The position numbers were made by a program, and so were the translations under genes. A DNA stretch of 64,000 bases, from assembly GCF_020509005.1 (NCBI RefSeq), contig NC_063021.1:2480001-2544000 (forward strand), written 5' to 3'. The notes under the pieces are model-generated. The model was not told where the DNA came from, searched no databases, and saw only the letters and a list, made by a program, of their open reading frames with translations. Positions 47,067-58,610 of this stretch are shown piece by piece. Numbering within the stretch: the first letter of the stretch is position 1; the number at the start of each line of letters is the position of its first letter. Source of the stretch: Fulvia fulva (Eukaryota > Ascomycota > Dothideomycetes > Mycosphaerellales > Mycosphaerellaceae).

Positions 47067-48086
47067 TACGAAGGCTTCGTTATCCTCTATACCGTCCGTC
47101 TTATTAAGTAGCTCTATCTAGGCCGTTTCAATTATATCCTTTATTGTTATATCCCTCGTTATATCTATTAGCTTACCGTAAGCCTTTATATCGCTTACGC
47201 CCTCCTACTATACCGGCGGGTAGTCAACTTGGCCTATACAAGCGTATAAAGGTATAGTCGAGCTAGTACTCTCGCTTAATAACTTACTAGAAGTAGGTAC
47301 CGAAACCCCTTTAATATTGCCTATAGTAATATTAGAAGGCGTATAGTTACTAATAGGAAGAGCTATAGTACCGGTACCGTTAAAGGGAGGTCGTACGACT
47401 ATAGTTACCTAAGGTACTAGATCTATACTATATATATTTACTTTAGGTCTTATATTATGTAACGTTTCATTCGGTATCTAACTAGGTAGCGGATAAAAGT
47501 TAACCGGTATAGACTACGCTAGGTTATTATACTAGAAGTCTATAACTGCCTTCGGTATATCTTTATATACTACGCTCGCGGGCTCCTAAGTAGACTTACT
47601 ATCTAAATCTCCCTACTACTTTACTAGTATAGTAATGCCTCTGCCCTTCGGCTTTAAATCTAGAATCGCTTAATCTCCTACGTTTAAAACGTATTCCCTA
47701 TATTATCTATAACCTTAATTAGCGGGGGACGTATATTATCCTCGGGATCCGCCGGTCGTAGAAGGTTCGCGTAGAACGAGTTATATACTCGTATACGGGT
47801 CTCGTCGAGGTTAACTCTATATACGTTCTATCCTAGTATAGCGGTAATAGTAACCGGTCCGTACTACTTTACGTCGAGCTTCTTAGATAGTCGTAATGAC
47901 TTCTAGTTCTTAGTATTAATATAGACGCGGTCGCCTTCCTAGTATCTAGGCGGCACGGTACGGTATATATTTATATTATTAGCTTATAGGGCTTAATTAT
48001 AACGGAGGCACTCGTATAGGTACTTATAGAAGTCCTTTATCTACTATACGAAGCGCTCCGCTTTCTTAGTACTAATACGTTACTTA
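47067..48086 (-). pseudogene. Ty3/gypsy integrase C-terminal region, RIPed
   Basis: On the minus strand the frame reads a segment near 47960-47840 (PPRYQEGDRVYI, then LRLSKKLDVKQYGPVTI, then YRVNLD), the SH3-like C-terminal region of gypsy integrases, followed by a long acidic/hydrophobic tail to 47067. It continues the integrase core found beyond the copia insertion (54420-53625). It ends in the LINE-C copy 4 target site. Confidence 0.7.
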
Positions 48087-48091
48087 GTAGG
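48087..48091. repeat. copia target-site duplication, left copy
   Basis: GTAGG is repeated at 53620-53624. Confidence 0.8.
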
Positions 48092-48325
48092 TGTTAAGAA
48101 CATATAGGCCGTAGGACAAGTATATAGGTATAGGTGTGTTATATAACTAGATCACGTGACTAGGGTTTACTAGCCTATAGGCTAGTAAACATCCGGACAC
48201 CTAGTATCTACCTACACTAATACCGGCGATACTATATATAGATACACGCTATTCTATTAGGTCCTTCTTCGTCTTTCGTATGATCCGCCGTCTTCTACTA
48301 CTACGTAACTCGTACCTATTTAATA
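48092..48325 (+). repeat. copia 5' LTR (234 bp)
   Basis: It starts TGTTAAGAAC and ends TTTAATA (RIPed TTTAACA). It holds the palindromic GTTTACTAGCCTATAGGC region and aligns with the 3' LTR; nearly all differences are of RIP type. GGTTATAAGCCCGGG directly after it (48326-48340) is the probable primer-binding site. Confidence 0.9.
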
Positions 48326-48359
48326 GGTTATAAGCCCGGGTTAGTAACTCGGTGTTTCA

Positions 48360-49980
48360 CCCTCGACAAAGTTGTATTAGAGTTATTCCTCTTTAGAACA
48401 AAAGGAAGGTAGACTAGAGGCCGTACCCGTATTATATAGGAAGCTATAGCCGTGCTATAGGTATATATAAGACGTAAAAGAGCCTAGTAAGGCACTATTA
48501 GACTCCGAGTTAGGGAGCCTATACTAATACCTTAGACAAGTAGGCGAGCTTACTAAGGAGAGTCGCTCTCCGGACATCGCGTTCGTATCGACTAACTATT
48601 CATTCTAAGAGAGCCGTAGTGTCTTAGAAACCCCCTCTACTAAGAGAGTTACGCTATAGTGTCTTAGTACTAATACGATCCTTTGACTTTCCTCCCCTTC
48701 CCGGCGGATAGCTATCCTCTCCGCTATTAACCTCGCGTTCGTTTTATCCTATTTCGATCCGATCGCGTACGACCGAATATATCCTTTTACCTAAGGGTAG
48801 CTAACCTGTCCCTTAACTTACAAAAAATTAGAGAACGAGACTAGGTTTATAAGAAAGAGAGTAGCACCTGTTCTAATAAGAGAGAACTACGAAACATAGT
48901 TCAAGCTAATAAGAATACACCTAGTATTAAAGCAGGTTGACTAGGTCCTTAAAGATATTATTACGGACATTCCCGCTATAACCCTATCTATAGCGACACC
49001 CTCTACATTATCGGAGTCATCCCTTCCTTTAGATCAAGCGATAAGGAAGGCATCGTACAGACGGTATAATATAACGGCCCTGTATAAGATGTATATCTGT
49101 CTATCGATAGATAACTAAGAGATAATATACGAGATCCGGTATACGAAGGAGTTATAGGAATGGGCTAAAGCTAAATACAAGAGAAGACTTCTCGCTACTA
49201 GAAGAAGTTTGCTTTAGCAATACACCAATTTCGTAATGACAGAGGACTAGTCAATAGATGACGCCTAGTAGGAGCTTAGCTTAATTATAAGGAGGGCTGT
49301 TTCAATCTCGCCTTAGTTCTAAGACATCAAGACTAAGGACAGAAAGATCTAGCAACTCTTAGTAGCTCTACTAGACTCATTTAGCTTAATTCGTAATACA
49401 ATTAATGCCTAGGTGAATCTCTTACTACAAGACATTCTTACAATTCTTAGGGAGAATTAAGAATTAATGATTTATTAAGGGACAGCTATATTCGCTAAGA
49501 AGGGTTTCTAGGGTAAGCTTACGTACTATCTCTACGGTAGTGACCATTTTATAAGCAAGTGCCTACACCTTTCTGTAGCTTAGTAGGCTGTTAGGAACAA
49601 GGACAAACTAGCTAGGGTTACCTACCCTACTAAGAGACAACCGTTACTACCTCGTAGGAGGTCATTATTACTAAACCTTCGTAATATCCTTAAGGTAATA
49701 ACGGACCTTACAAAGTAGATAAAGGAGAGCCGCAAGCCAAAGGCCTCCTCTAGTAAGCCTATAAGGGCCTATACGACCTAGGAAGACGCATTAGACTCTA
49801 AGATACTATCAGAAGATAATAATGTTAATAAGGTTGCCTATTCTACTATAGAAGCTAAAGGTAAGTACCCCTCGTCCAAGTAGTTACTTAACTCTTATAC
49901 ATCATTATATATAACTGACTAAGATTCACTATTTAGGACACTAAAGCCTCTTTAAAAGAGGAAGTGGATCAAGGTTAGGG
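48360..49980 (+). pseudogene. copia gag region, RIPed
   Basis: The frame is interrupted by stops. Near 49520-49560 it encodes TYYLYGSDHFISKC, a CCHC zinc knuckle whose first two Cys have become Tyr. Upstream is a Gln/Lys-rich, helix-like region typical of capsid. Boundaries are approximate. Confidence 0.6.
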
Positions 49981-52900
49981 GTGGCTATCTATAAGCTATA
50001 TATATAAGAAGTGTAGTAATAGGTAGTCCTTCTAGAAAGCAAATTGTCTTAGAAAATGTGGTGTTTGTTCCTAGCCTTAGAGTTAGTCTTGTTTCGTAGA
50101 ATTAGTTTAGCTAACAGTTTGCTATCCTACTACCTAGTTTCACACTAAAATCCTTGTCTAGTAAACCCGTTGTCTAGACCAAACTTCGAGGAGGAGTACC
50201 GTTTATCTACTCGATCTCGGAAATTCTTAAGCTATAGTATACTAGTATACTCTCTTAAGAACGTGACGGTACCGCTATAGCTAATACTAAGTCTAAAGAT
50301 TAGTAGGAGCTATAGTATAGAAGATATACACTCCTTGGCAAGGGACTACTAAGAAACCTATATAGAGTCACTAATAAGAAAGATCCTATTCCTGTTCCTT
50401 CTAAACACTAGAATTATAAGGTCTACTCCCTTATAAACATAAGGAAGTTCAAAGGACCTACTATAGAGAGGAAAGGGGAGAGGCTGGCCCTCATCTCTAT
50501 TAACATCTATAGGCCTTTTTAGGGCGTAGTCTCTAGGCTAGGATATAAATATTGGCTTAAGATTGTAGACAACTTCTCTAGGAAGAAGTGGGTAATCCCT
50601 TTAAAGGCTAGGAGCGACGCTCCTACAGCCCTACGGGATTAGAAGGTCTAGGTAGAACGGTAGTCAAGGTGCTTTCTGTCTACGATCCGTAGTAATAGTA
50701 TAAAGGAAATTCTCGCCTTACTAAAAGAGTAGGAGAAGGAGTTTGGTACTTAGATAGACACAACTGATGCCTACAACTCTCTTCAAAATAGACCTATAGA
50801 AAGGTCAATTTAAGCCTCTAAGAACACAGTCCGGGCTATACTTAAAGACTCTAGTATACTAGTTAAGTTCTGGCCAGAAGCTTTATAAGTATAGACTATG
50901 ATCAGAAACAGACTGCCTAATAGTCCGATCATTAATAGTATTGCTCTTTCACTAGAAGAAGCCTTTACTAGCCAAGTACCGTTAGTCGACCATTTCCGTA
51001 TCTAGGGATGTAAAGCTATAGTCTATATAGACCTAAGAGCCTAACCTCAAGGCTTGAGGAGAGACAAGTTAATAAACCGAGGAAAAGAAGCCGTATTTAT
51101 AGGCTACCTAGAAAACACTACAAAACAATAGCTGTTGTAGGATCCCGACATAAAAGCAATAAAAGCGTATAGTCACGTCGACTAGTTTAAGAATAAGAAG
51201 GGGGAAGATATAGATCTTGGTATCACCTTTACTAACTAGCCGAGTCGAGCGCTATAGCGTAATCCTATTAGGAGGAAGCCCTTTAGGGCGAAATTTTCCG
51301 ATAGGGGATTATTAGAGACACCGTTACAAAGGCTAGGAGAAAATATTAAGGCGGTTTTAACACTATCGAAGGCCGATAACGGTGGATCTATATAGAACCT
51401 ACCTAAGTCATTAACACTATAGTAACCGCTGTTTATACAACTTCCCCCTCCCCTAAAGGACATTAGGGAATATTAGAAGTTTAGAGACTAGGGTACTCTA
51501 AGAAAAGAAAAAGAAGATGTTGTTTAGTTCGACCTATCCGAACACCTAGAGCTACCTTAGGTTATAGGTAACAAGAGGTTAAGGGGGGACGGAGATGATA
51601 ACTCTAAAGAGTATAAGGCTAAACACTATAAGGCTCTTATCGCCTAGATGTTCTATCTAGACCCTATAATGAGCTAGGTAGAGGAGATTCTGAACGACGT
51701 AGAAGAACATATATTTACTACTATTAGGCAGGCCATAGCCTATTAGTAGGAAGTGCTAATCCTAAAGTCCTATAAGGCAGCCGTAGGAGACCCCGAATAG
51801 GGATATATATAGAGAGAAATCGAGAACGAACTTATTGCCTTAGTAAGTAACAACACCTAGGAAGCAGTTGTACCGCCAAAGGGTACGAATCTAATTACTT
51901 CTAGGTAGGTCTTTAATGTGAAAAGAATGATTAGTAGAGCTATTAAGAAGTTCAAGGCAAGACTAGTTATAAGAGGGTTTTTATAGAAATATAGGGTTGA
52001 CTTCGAAGAGACCTTTACACCTACTATTAGACATAAAACTCTCCGAGTATTTATAGTAGTAGTGTATAAGAGAGATCTCGAGATGCACCTAGTAGATGTG
52101 AATAATACTTTTACCTAAAGTAGCCTTCTTAAAGACATCTATATAATCCCTCTCCTAGGAGTTAAAGCACCTCTAAACATAGTGTTCAAGGTCCTACGAA
52201 GCCTTTATAGGCTTAAGTAAGTAGCTAGAGACTGGAACAAGCTCTATATCACGAAGCTAGAGAAGATTAGATTTACCTAGTCCTAGGTAGATCTATGCCT
52301 ACTTATCTATACGGATAGAGACCTTATAGTTCTTACCTATATAGATGACATACCTATTATAGCTCCGAAGCTATTAGATGTTTAGTGGTTTAAGGCTAAG
52401 CTTAGAAAAGTGTTTAAGATTAAAGATCTTAGTGAACCTACGAAGATCCTTAGAATAAGGATTATAAGAGATAGGTCCTAAGGCACTTTAAAGCTTGATT
52501 TAGGACACTATGTCTACGCTAACTTAGCCAAGATGAACATAGCTAGAGAGAAGGCTACGCTAACCCACTTACCTATAGAGAGCTACGAGCATTTAGTACC
52601 TACGGTACCTATAGATAAGAGGTGTAATAAACAGGATTACTAGAGCTATAATAGTACCTAGATATAGCTAATAATAATAACAAGGCCAGACTTAGCATTC
52701 TCCCTTAGAAGAATTAGCTCATTTGTTGCTAGTCCCTCGTAGTAGTATATAAAGGCTTTAAAGAAGCTCTCCCGATACCTACGGTCGTACCTAGACCTAG
52801 GTCTTATATATAGAAAGGGAGGGGGCAATCTCTAGGGATACTCGGACTCTGACTACGCTATAAACAAAGTGGATAGAGTCTCAATTCTAGGATACGTATA

Positions 52901-53385
52901 GTTCCTTTATAGATACCTATGTCCTAGATAAGTAGGAAGTAGAAGTCTATTACAATATTAACAATAGAAGCTGAGTTTATAGCTATAAACGTAGCCGTAA
53001 AGTAGTCACAATTTCTTGCTACTGTCCTTAGGGAAATGGGGTGCCCAGAACTAGTGGGAAAGAGCTCTTTCTAGCCGAGTATAAGGGTAAGCAAGGGCAC
53101 TATTAACGAGCTAAGGCTAGTTAAGCTTATAGGTAACAACTAAGCCGCTTTGATATATATTAAAGACGCCTATATATATAAAAGGTCAAAGCATATTAGA
53201 GTTGTATATAACTATATTAGACATCTCTAGTAGTAGAAGAAGATTGTAGTGGACTACTACTATATAAAGGATATAGCTACTAATAGGTTAATAAAGCCCC
53301 TTAATAGCTAGTAGTTCCAAAACTTTATAAGGTAGCTCTAGCTTACGTAAAGGGATTGTAGGAGACTATATAGCCTAAGTAGGAG
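49981..53385 (+). pseudogene. copia pol: integrase, reverse transcriptase, RNase H, RIPed
   Basis: Read through stops: a GAG-pre-integrase segment near 50300-50340; an integrase segment near 50500-50640 (GYKYWLKIVDNFSRKKWV); the RT with DVNNTFT near 52098, DLCLLI near 52285 and YIDDI near 52340, the catalytic Asp pair; and copia RNase H with TIEAEFIAI near 52965 and RSKHIRVVYNYIRHL near 53190. The purine tract AAGTAGGAG just before 53386 (RIPed AAGTGGGAG) is the plus-strand primer. The catalytic motifs are partly intact but the frame is broken. Confidence 0.85.
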
Positions 53386-53619
53386 TGTTAAGAACACATA
53401 GGCCGTAGGACAAGTATATAGGTGTAGGTGTGTTATGTGACTAGATTACGTGACTAGGGTTTACTAGCCTATAGGCTAGTAAACATCCGGACACCTAGTA
53501 GCTATCTACACTAACACCGGCGATACTATATATAGATACACGCTATCCTATTAGGTCCTTCTTCGTCTTTTGTATAATCCGCCGTCTTCTACTACTACGT
53601 AACTCGTACCTGTTTAATA
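53386..53619 (+). repeat. copia 3' LTR (234 bp)
   Basis: It is the same length as the 5' LTR, starts TGTTAAGAACACA and ends TGTTTAATA. It keeps CA/TG at several places where the 5' LTR has TA. Confidence 0.9.
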
Positions 53620-53624
53620 GTAGG
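53620..53624. repeat. copia target-site duplication, right copy
   Basis: GTAGG matches 48087-48091. Confidence 0.8.
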
Positions 53625-56600
53625 TATAAGGCGCCTTAGTAAGTTACTATTAAAGTTACTAGTACGCGGATTACGGCTACGCTCGGCAAAGAATAGCGAA
53701 ATACCTATAGCTTCGGTAATATAGTTATTCTTTACGAGTTTAGTAAGTAGTAGCTAGTCTACCTAATCGTTCTAAGCGTAGTTAGTAAAGGTACGGAGGT
53801 ACTTCTCTATCTCCTTGTTCGTATTATTAGATTAGCCGTCCGTTTTAGGATAGAAGGCGGTAGACAGTTTATAATCTACGCCGACGAGCTCGTAGAGCCT
53901 ACGCTAGAAAGCAGAAAGCTATTAGCTACCCCTATTAGTCATAATCGATAGAGGTAGGCCGTAGAGACAGTAGTAGCCCCGTACGAAGATATACGTAATA
54001 TATTCTACGGTCATCTCCTTTACTAGGATTATATAAGAGCCCTTGCCCGTACGGTTAGTAATAGTTAAAACATCCGTATATATTATACCGTCGTAGCTAC
54101 CCGTACTTTCTAGTAAGCTAACTACGAAGTCTATTACGATCTTATTCTAGAGCTTAAAGGGAATTAGTAGTAGTTTTAGTAGCCTAGGATATTACGTCTA
54201 CGAGGGTTTCGATAAGCGGTATTTATAGTACTTATAGATCTTATTACGGACGTATTACGATAGACTAGGCTAGACGAAGTCTCTAGTAATAAGCTCGTAG
54301 GTCTTCGCTCGTCTAGGGTAGCTAGCGGAAGGTATACTATAGTAAGCCTAGAACACCTTAAAGCGTAGATTAGGTACATCCGGAATAAAAACGTTATAGC
54401 CGCCGTATCTATTCTTAATATATATCAATCCGCCTATAGCTACGGCATTAATATCGTCTATATAGTGTCGCCTTAGGAGCTAATATAGTTCTCCGGTATC
54501 TAGCTACCGTAACGCTTACTATATCTCTAGTTTACCGTAGGCTATACGTACTTCTATTATTAGGTTATTATCTTGTCGCCCGGGGCGAGTTTCTATAGGT
54601 AAGATGTTAAGGAAGCGATGTTTAGATAGTAGCGTTTGTTCTTAGTACTGTCGCCGTAGGTCGTTATTATTAGCTAGAATGTCTTACGGACGACGAGTAA
54701 GCGTATCGGGCTTAATATTACTTTTGCTAGGGATATACACGATCTTAAAGTAGAACTATAATAAGAATCTAGACTAGCGTACCTACCGGCGGTTTAGTAC
54801 CTTCGTACTTATAAACTATTCTAGGTTCTTATAATTAGAGTATATAAGGATAGGCTTGCCGCTCTCGTTAGTAAGGTGCTCGAAGTCGGTCTTATCGCCG
54901 TCGATATTCCTAGACATAAGCTCCGGTTTCTACTCCTCGAACGTCTTAACGATAGTAAGTAACTCCTTATTATAGATGTTATAGTTACATTCCTATAGTA
55001 ACATCTTCTTTGACATAAATATAACCGGGCGCTAAATACTATTATTACCCTTTTACGACATAATAGTAGCCGTGACAAAGTCTAATGCGTCTGTTTTAAG
55101 TTTAGTTTCTCTACTAGCTACGAAATGACGAGTACGATATTATCTTCTACAAAGGCTTACTTTATACGGTCGAAGGCTTACTAATAGGTGTCATCCTATA
55201 GCTAAGGTACGTCCTTCTTAGTAAGTTATATTATAGGATACGCGATACCTAAGTAGTTACAAATAAACCTACGATAGAAGTTATAGAATCCTAGGAACGA
55301 CAAGATGTCCGTTAGGTTACGAGGGGTCTCCTATTCCTAAATCGTAGCGATCTTTTCCTTATCTATCTTGATCCTATTAGTACTAATATTAAGGCCTAGG
55401 TACTTAGTCTCCTAGACGTAGAACTCGTACTTATCGATGTTAAGCTAGAGGCCGGCCTCCTAAAGCTTAGCTATTACCTTGTCTATATACTCGATATGCT
55501 CCTCGAGAGTGTCGCTAAAGATTAGAGCGTTATTAAGGTACGCGGAGGTAAAGTTATCGAGGTACTCTCGTAGGGTATCGTTAATATATAACTAGAACGT
55601 ACTAGGGGCATTATATAATCTAAATAGTATAACTAAGTATTCGAACTGCCTATACCGTGTTATAAAGGCAGTCTTCTATTTATCGCCTTCTATAATACGT
55701 AGGCGATTAAATACGGCGATAACGTCGAGCTTAGTAAAGTACTTCTTCCTACTAATCCGGTTTAGGGTGTCTTAGATAAGCGGAATAGGGTACCTAGACT
55801 TAACTATAATAGTATTTAAAGCTCGGTAGTCAATACATACTCGTAGACCGCCGCCCGGTTTACGTATAATAATAACTAGCGAAGCGGCTAGTAAATTACT
55901 ACGCTAGATATTACCTTTCTCGAGCTAGTCGTCGACCTAAGCTTTTACTACCTTAGACTCTTTATTAGATATTAGATATAGGCGTTTGAAAGGTAGTCTA
56001 GCATCCTACTTCAGCTTGATCTCGTGATCTAAGCCTAGCTAATACGGAGGTAGCTTACTTGATTCTACTTTTAAGAAGAGGTCCTTTCTATACTAGTAGT
56101 AGGCTAGCAACTTCGCTATATCGGCTTCCTTCTCCTTCCTATATAACTTCTCTATAAAGATATCGTAATCTACTACCCTTATAGCGTACACTTCCGCCTA
56201 GTGCTCTTAGCGGTGTCGTAGTATACGGTAATAGGAATCTTCGACGTATATAGCGTAGGCAAAGGTAGCTTTACTACCTATAACTTTTCGTGCTATTATA
56301 GTATATAGACCTAATACTTATGTAGTTACGGGGTTAGCTAAGCTCTTACTAGCGTAAGTCTCGCGCGGGTTGATCTATATCGTATAGACTTTAGCCCCCT
56401 TTATACGAGATAGCTTACGGAGTTCGTAGAGGCTAATTTACTTAATATCGCCTTTACTCGTACCGTACCTAATACGCTCTACGCTAACTCCTTCGATAGG
56501 TTAAGAGACCGGTATAGCGGAGATGTCTAGTCGTATAAGGCTATTATAGTCTAGTAGAGGGGTTGCTAGTATTTCGGTAGGAGGTAAGACTATAGGTAGT

Positions 56601-56932
56601 ATAATATCCTAGTAAAGGGAGTAGCTACGGTAGCTAGTATTATTAAATATAATTCTGTATCGCTTCTAGTCCTTATAAGGGCTGTGTTTTACGTACTAAC
56701 CTAAGCCTAATACGATGTCGTGGTAAGTATTAGTAACTAGACACTTCACGATTTTAGTATAGCCCTATAGGTTAAGCTCGATGTTTATTACTTTTGAAAT
56801 AATAGTAGGGGCTTACGAGCCGTCCCCTAGTCCGAGAGTAAAAGGTTCAATATTATATAAATAGAAGTTGTGTTTTTACGCGTAGGAAGTATTTACGAGT
56901 TTAGAGTTAGTACCGTTATCGAGAAAGGTATA
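53625..56932 (-). pseudogene. Ty3/gypsy pol (protease, RT, RNase H, integrase core), RIPed
   Basis: Reading the minus strand from right to left: protease near 56915 (DNGTNSKLVNTS); RT at about 56060-55350 with [23 protein letters not shown], a segment reading KTAFITRY, and the Y-DD motif decayed to YLNN; RNase H at about 55150-54640 with FMSKKMLL, NKELLTIVKTFEE and a later YSNYKNLE; integrase core at about 54420-53625 with LTITNRTGKGSYIILVKEMT and LPLSIMTNRG. RT-RNase H-integrase is the Ty3/gypsy order. Stops are mainly TAG/TAA from RIP. The protease end abuts LINE-C copy 5 and the integrase end abuts the copia element. Confidence 0.85.
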
Positions 56933-58610
56933 TAGATAGATAGATTTATTATTCCCCTATTCTAGGACCCTATCCGGCCTATATAGGTATATATCTATTG
57001 TTATATATAAAGGGAAACCCGAATAGGTGAAAACCCTTCCCGCCCCCGACTACTCCTTATCTAGATTAGCTTTCCCTCTAAACGTACGTAGTCTATGTTA
57101 CTACCCCGTTAGCCCCCGCTTCTAGCCGGTCTCGTCGCGCTACGTCCTACCCTCTCTTCCTATACTGCTCCTACTAGGCTATACTGTTCTAGCTAGCCCT
57201 TCTCTAGTATCTAGTTCGTAATACGCCGTAGGTCCTTAGCGTTGTTAAGAAGTGCCCTAATCGTCCGGTTCCTCGCCTTTACTATCTACTCCCCCCTTCC
57301 TAGCGACTACCTCGGACAGACGAGGAGTACGTACCGTACGTTCTAGGAGCGATAGCCGTAGGGGTAGCTAGTATTTGTATATCCTAGAACCTTCCTCTAT
57401 AATAGGTACCCCTAGAGGCCGATGTGTTCGCTTCGTAGTTAGGTTACTATACTACTCTATACCCTCGTAAGGCGGTAGTAGATAAGCTTCGGGGGGTACT
57501 TGACCGCGGATTTCGTAGCTAACTATTCCTTAGGTTGTCCCGCTAGCTAAGGGCGTCTACTATACCCTATACCCTAGTTATTCTACCTCTCTTTCTATAG
57601 TTGCTCTATAAACGACTTCTTACCTTCCTACCGTATTACTAGCTATTCGTCCCTTACCCGGTAGTTCGGCTCGTTTCCGAGTCGAATGCCCTTATACGAT
57701 AGTACTAATTCGCGGGCCCTTACGACTATACTAGCGATAACCTTCTATACTAGGTACTATACCGACTTGCCTAAGTAGGAGGTCCGTAGTCTCTAGATAT
57801 ATAGGTCGATCGGCGGTATAGCGGTCTCGTACTTAAGTATCCTTATTAGTATCGACTTGTATGCCCCGGTAACCCTCCTTAGGCATTAGTTTTGGATCTT
57901 CGCTAGCGGCGCGACGAGTCCCTTCGATAGGTAGGCCCTCTCGCCTAAGGACTACACTTAGCTACTATAGGTAAGTACTAGCCGTATAATAGCCGTATAT
58001 AGGAGCCGTAACTTCTAGAAGTCCGCGCCCTATATAGACGTAGTAAGCCTCTAGTATAATGCTATATTCTGTTTAGCTTTCCGTAATATTACCTATACGT
58101 ACTTCCTCTACCGTAGCGCCGGGTCTACCTATAGTCCGAGGATCCTAAGCTTATCTACCGGGTTAGTCGTATACCCCTATGTCTAGATAGAAGCTTATAT
58201 ATTATAGAACCGTAGCCGGCGCGTAAAGTGTATTAGATTGTACTTTTCTAGGGCAAACCGAGCCCCGTGCCTCCTAGCCTAGTCCTCGTAGATCTTATAC
58301 TTCTCTTCTAGTAGCCTATAGTTCTCCTTAGTCGAGGAAGACTACGCTAGGATATTCGTATCGTCTACGAAGCCGCTCGTAGCGGTGTTCTAGGATTCTA
58401 GGGCTAGGAGTAGCGTCGCTATAAAGAAGAGGAACAGAATAGGTACTAGCGTTAAGCCTTACGGGATTCTAGTATAGACTATAAGAGAACTTTAAGCTGT
58501 CCAAATTGAATGAGGTAGAACTCCCTTAATTCTAGGGGCAGTGGTCTGCTTTATAGATCGTTAGAATAGCCTTAATAAGAGCTTTCGAATATATAGTATT
58601 TAGCGATATA
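56933..58610 (-). mobile_element. LINE-C copy 5, internally deleted, RIPed
   Basis: In element orientation this has part of the LINE-C 5' UTR (about 58610-58484) joined directly to the middle of ORF2 just before the GIPQGS motif (58483), then the rest of ORF2, the 3' UTR and the ATCT tail. About 3 kb (all of ORF1, the endonuclease and the front of the RT) is missing. The tail meets gypsy sequence as CTATATACCTTTC. The right edge is approximate and no clear target duplication was found. Confidence 0.75.

Larger units (their letters stand above)
48092..53619 (+). mobile_element. complete Ty1/copia LTR retrotransposon, RIPed
   Basis: It is 5,528 bp with two 234-bp LTRs (48092-48325 and 53386-53619) and a GTAGG target duplication. 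The order inside is gag, integrase, reverse transcriptase, RNase H, the Ty1/copia order, read on the plus strand. RIP is milder than in the LINEs around it: many CA/TG remain but stops are frequent. It lies inside the minus-strand gypsy integrase gene. Confidence 0.92.

Noticed and set aside
51236..51463. 75-codon minus-strand ORF in copia
   Set aside because: It runs antisense to pol of the copia element, with no motif.
54176..55078. minus-strand ORFs of 67 and 85 codons in the gypsy pol region
   Set aside because: Their frames are not the one that gives RNase H and integrase motifs. They are open by chance in Leu/Arg/Ser-rich readings.
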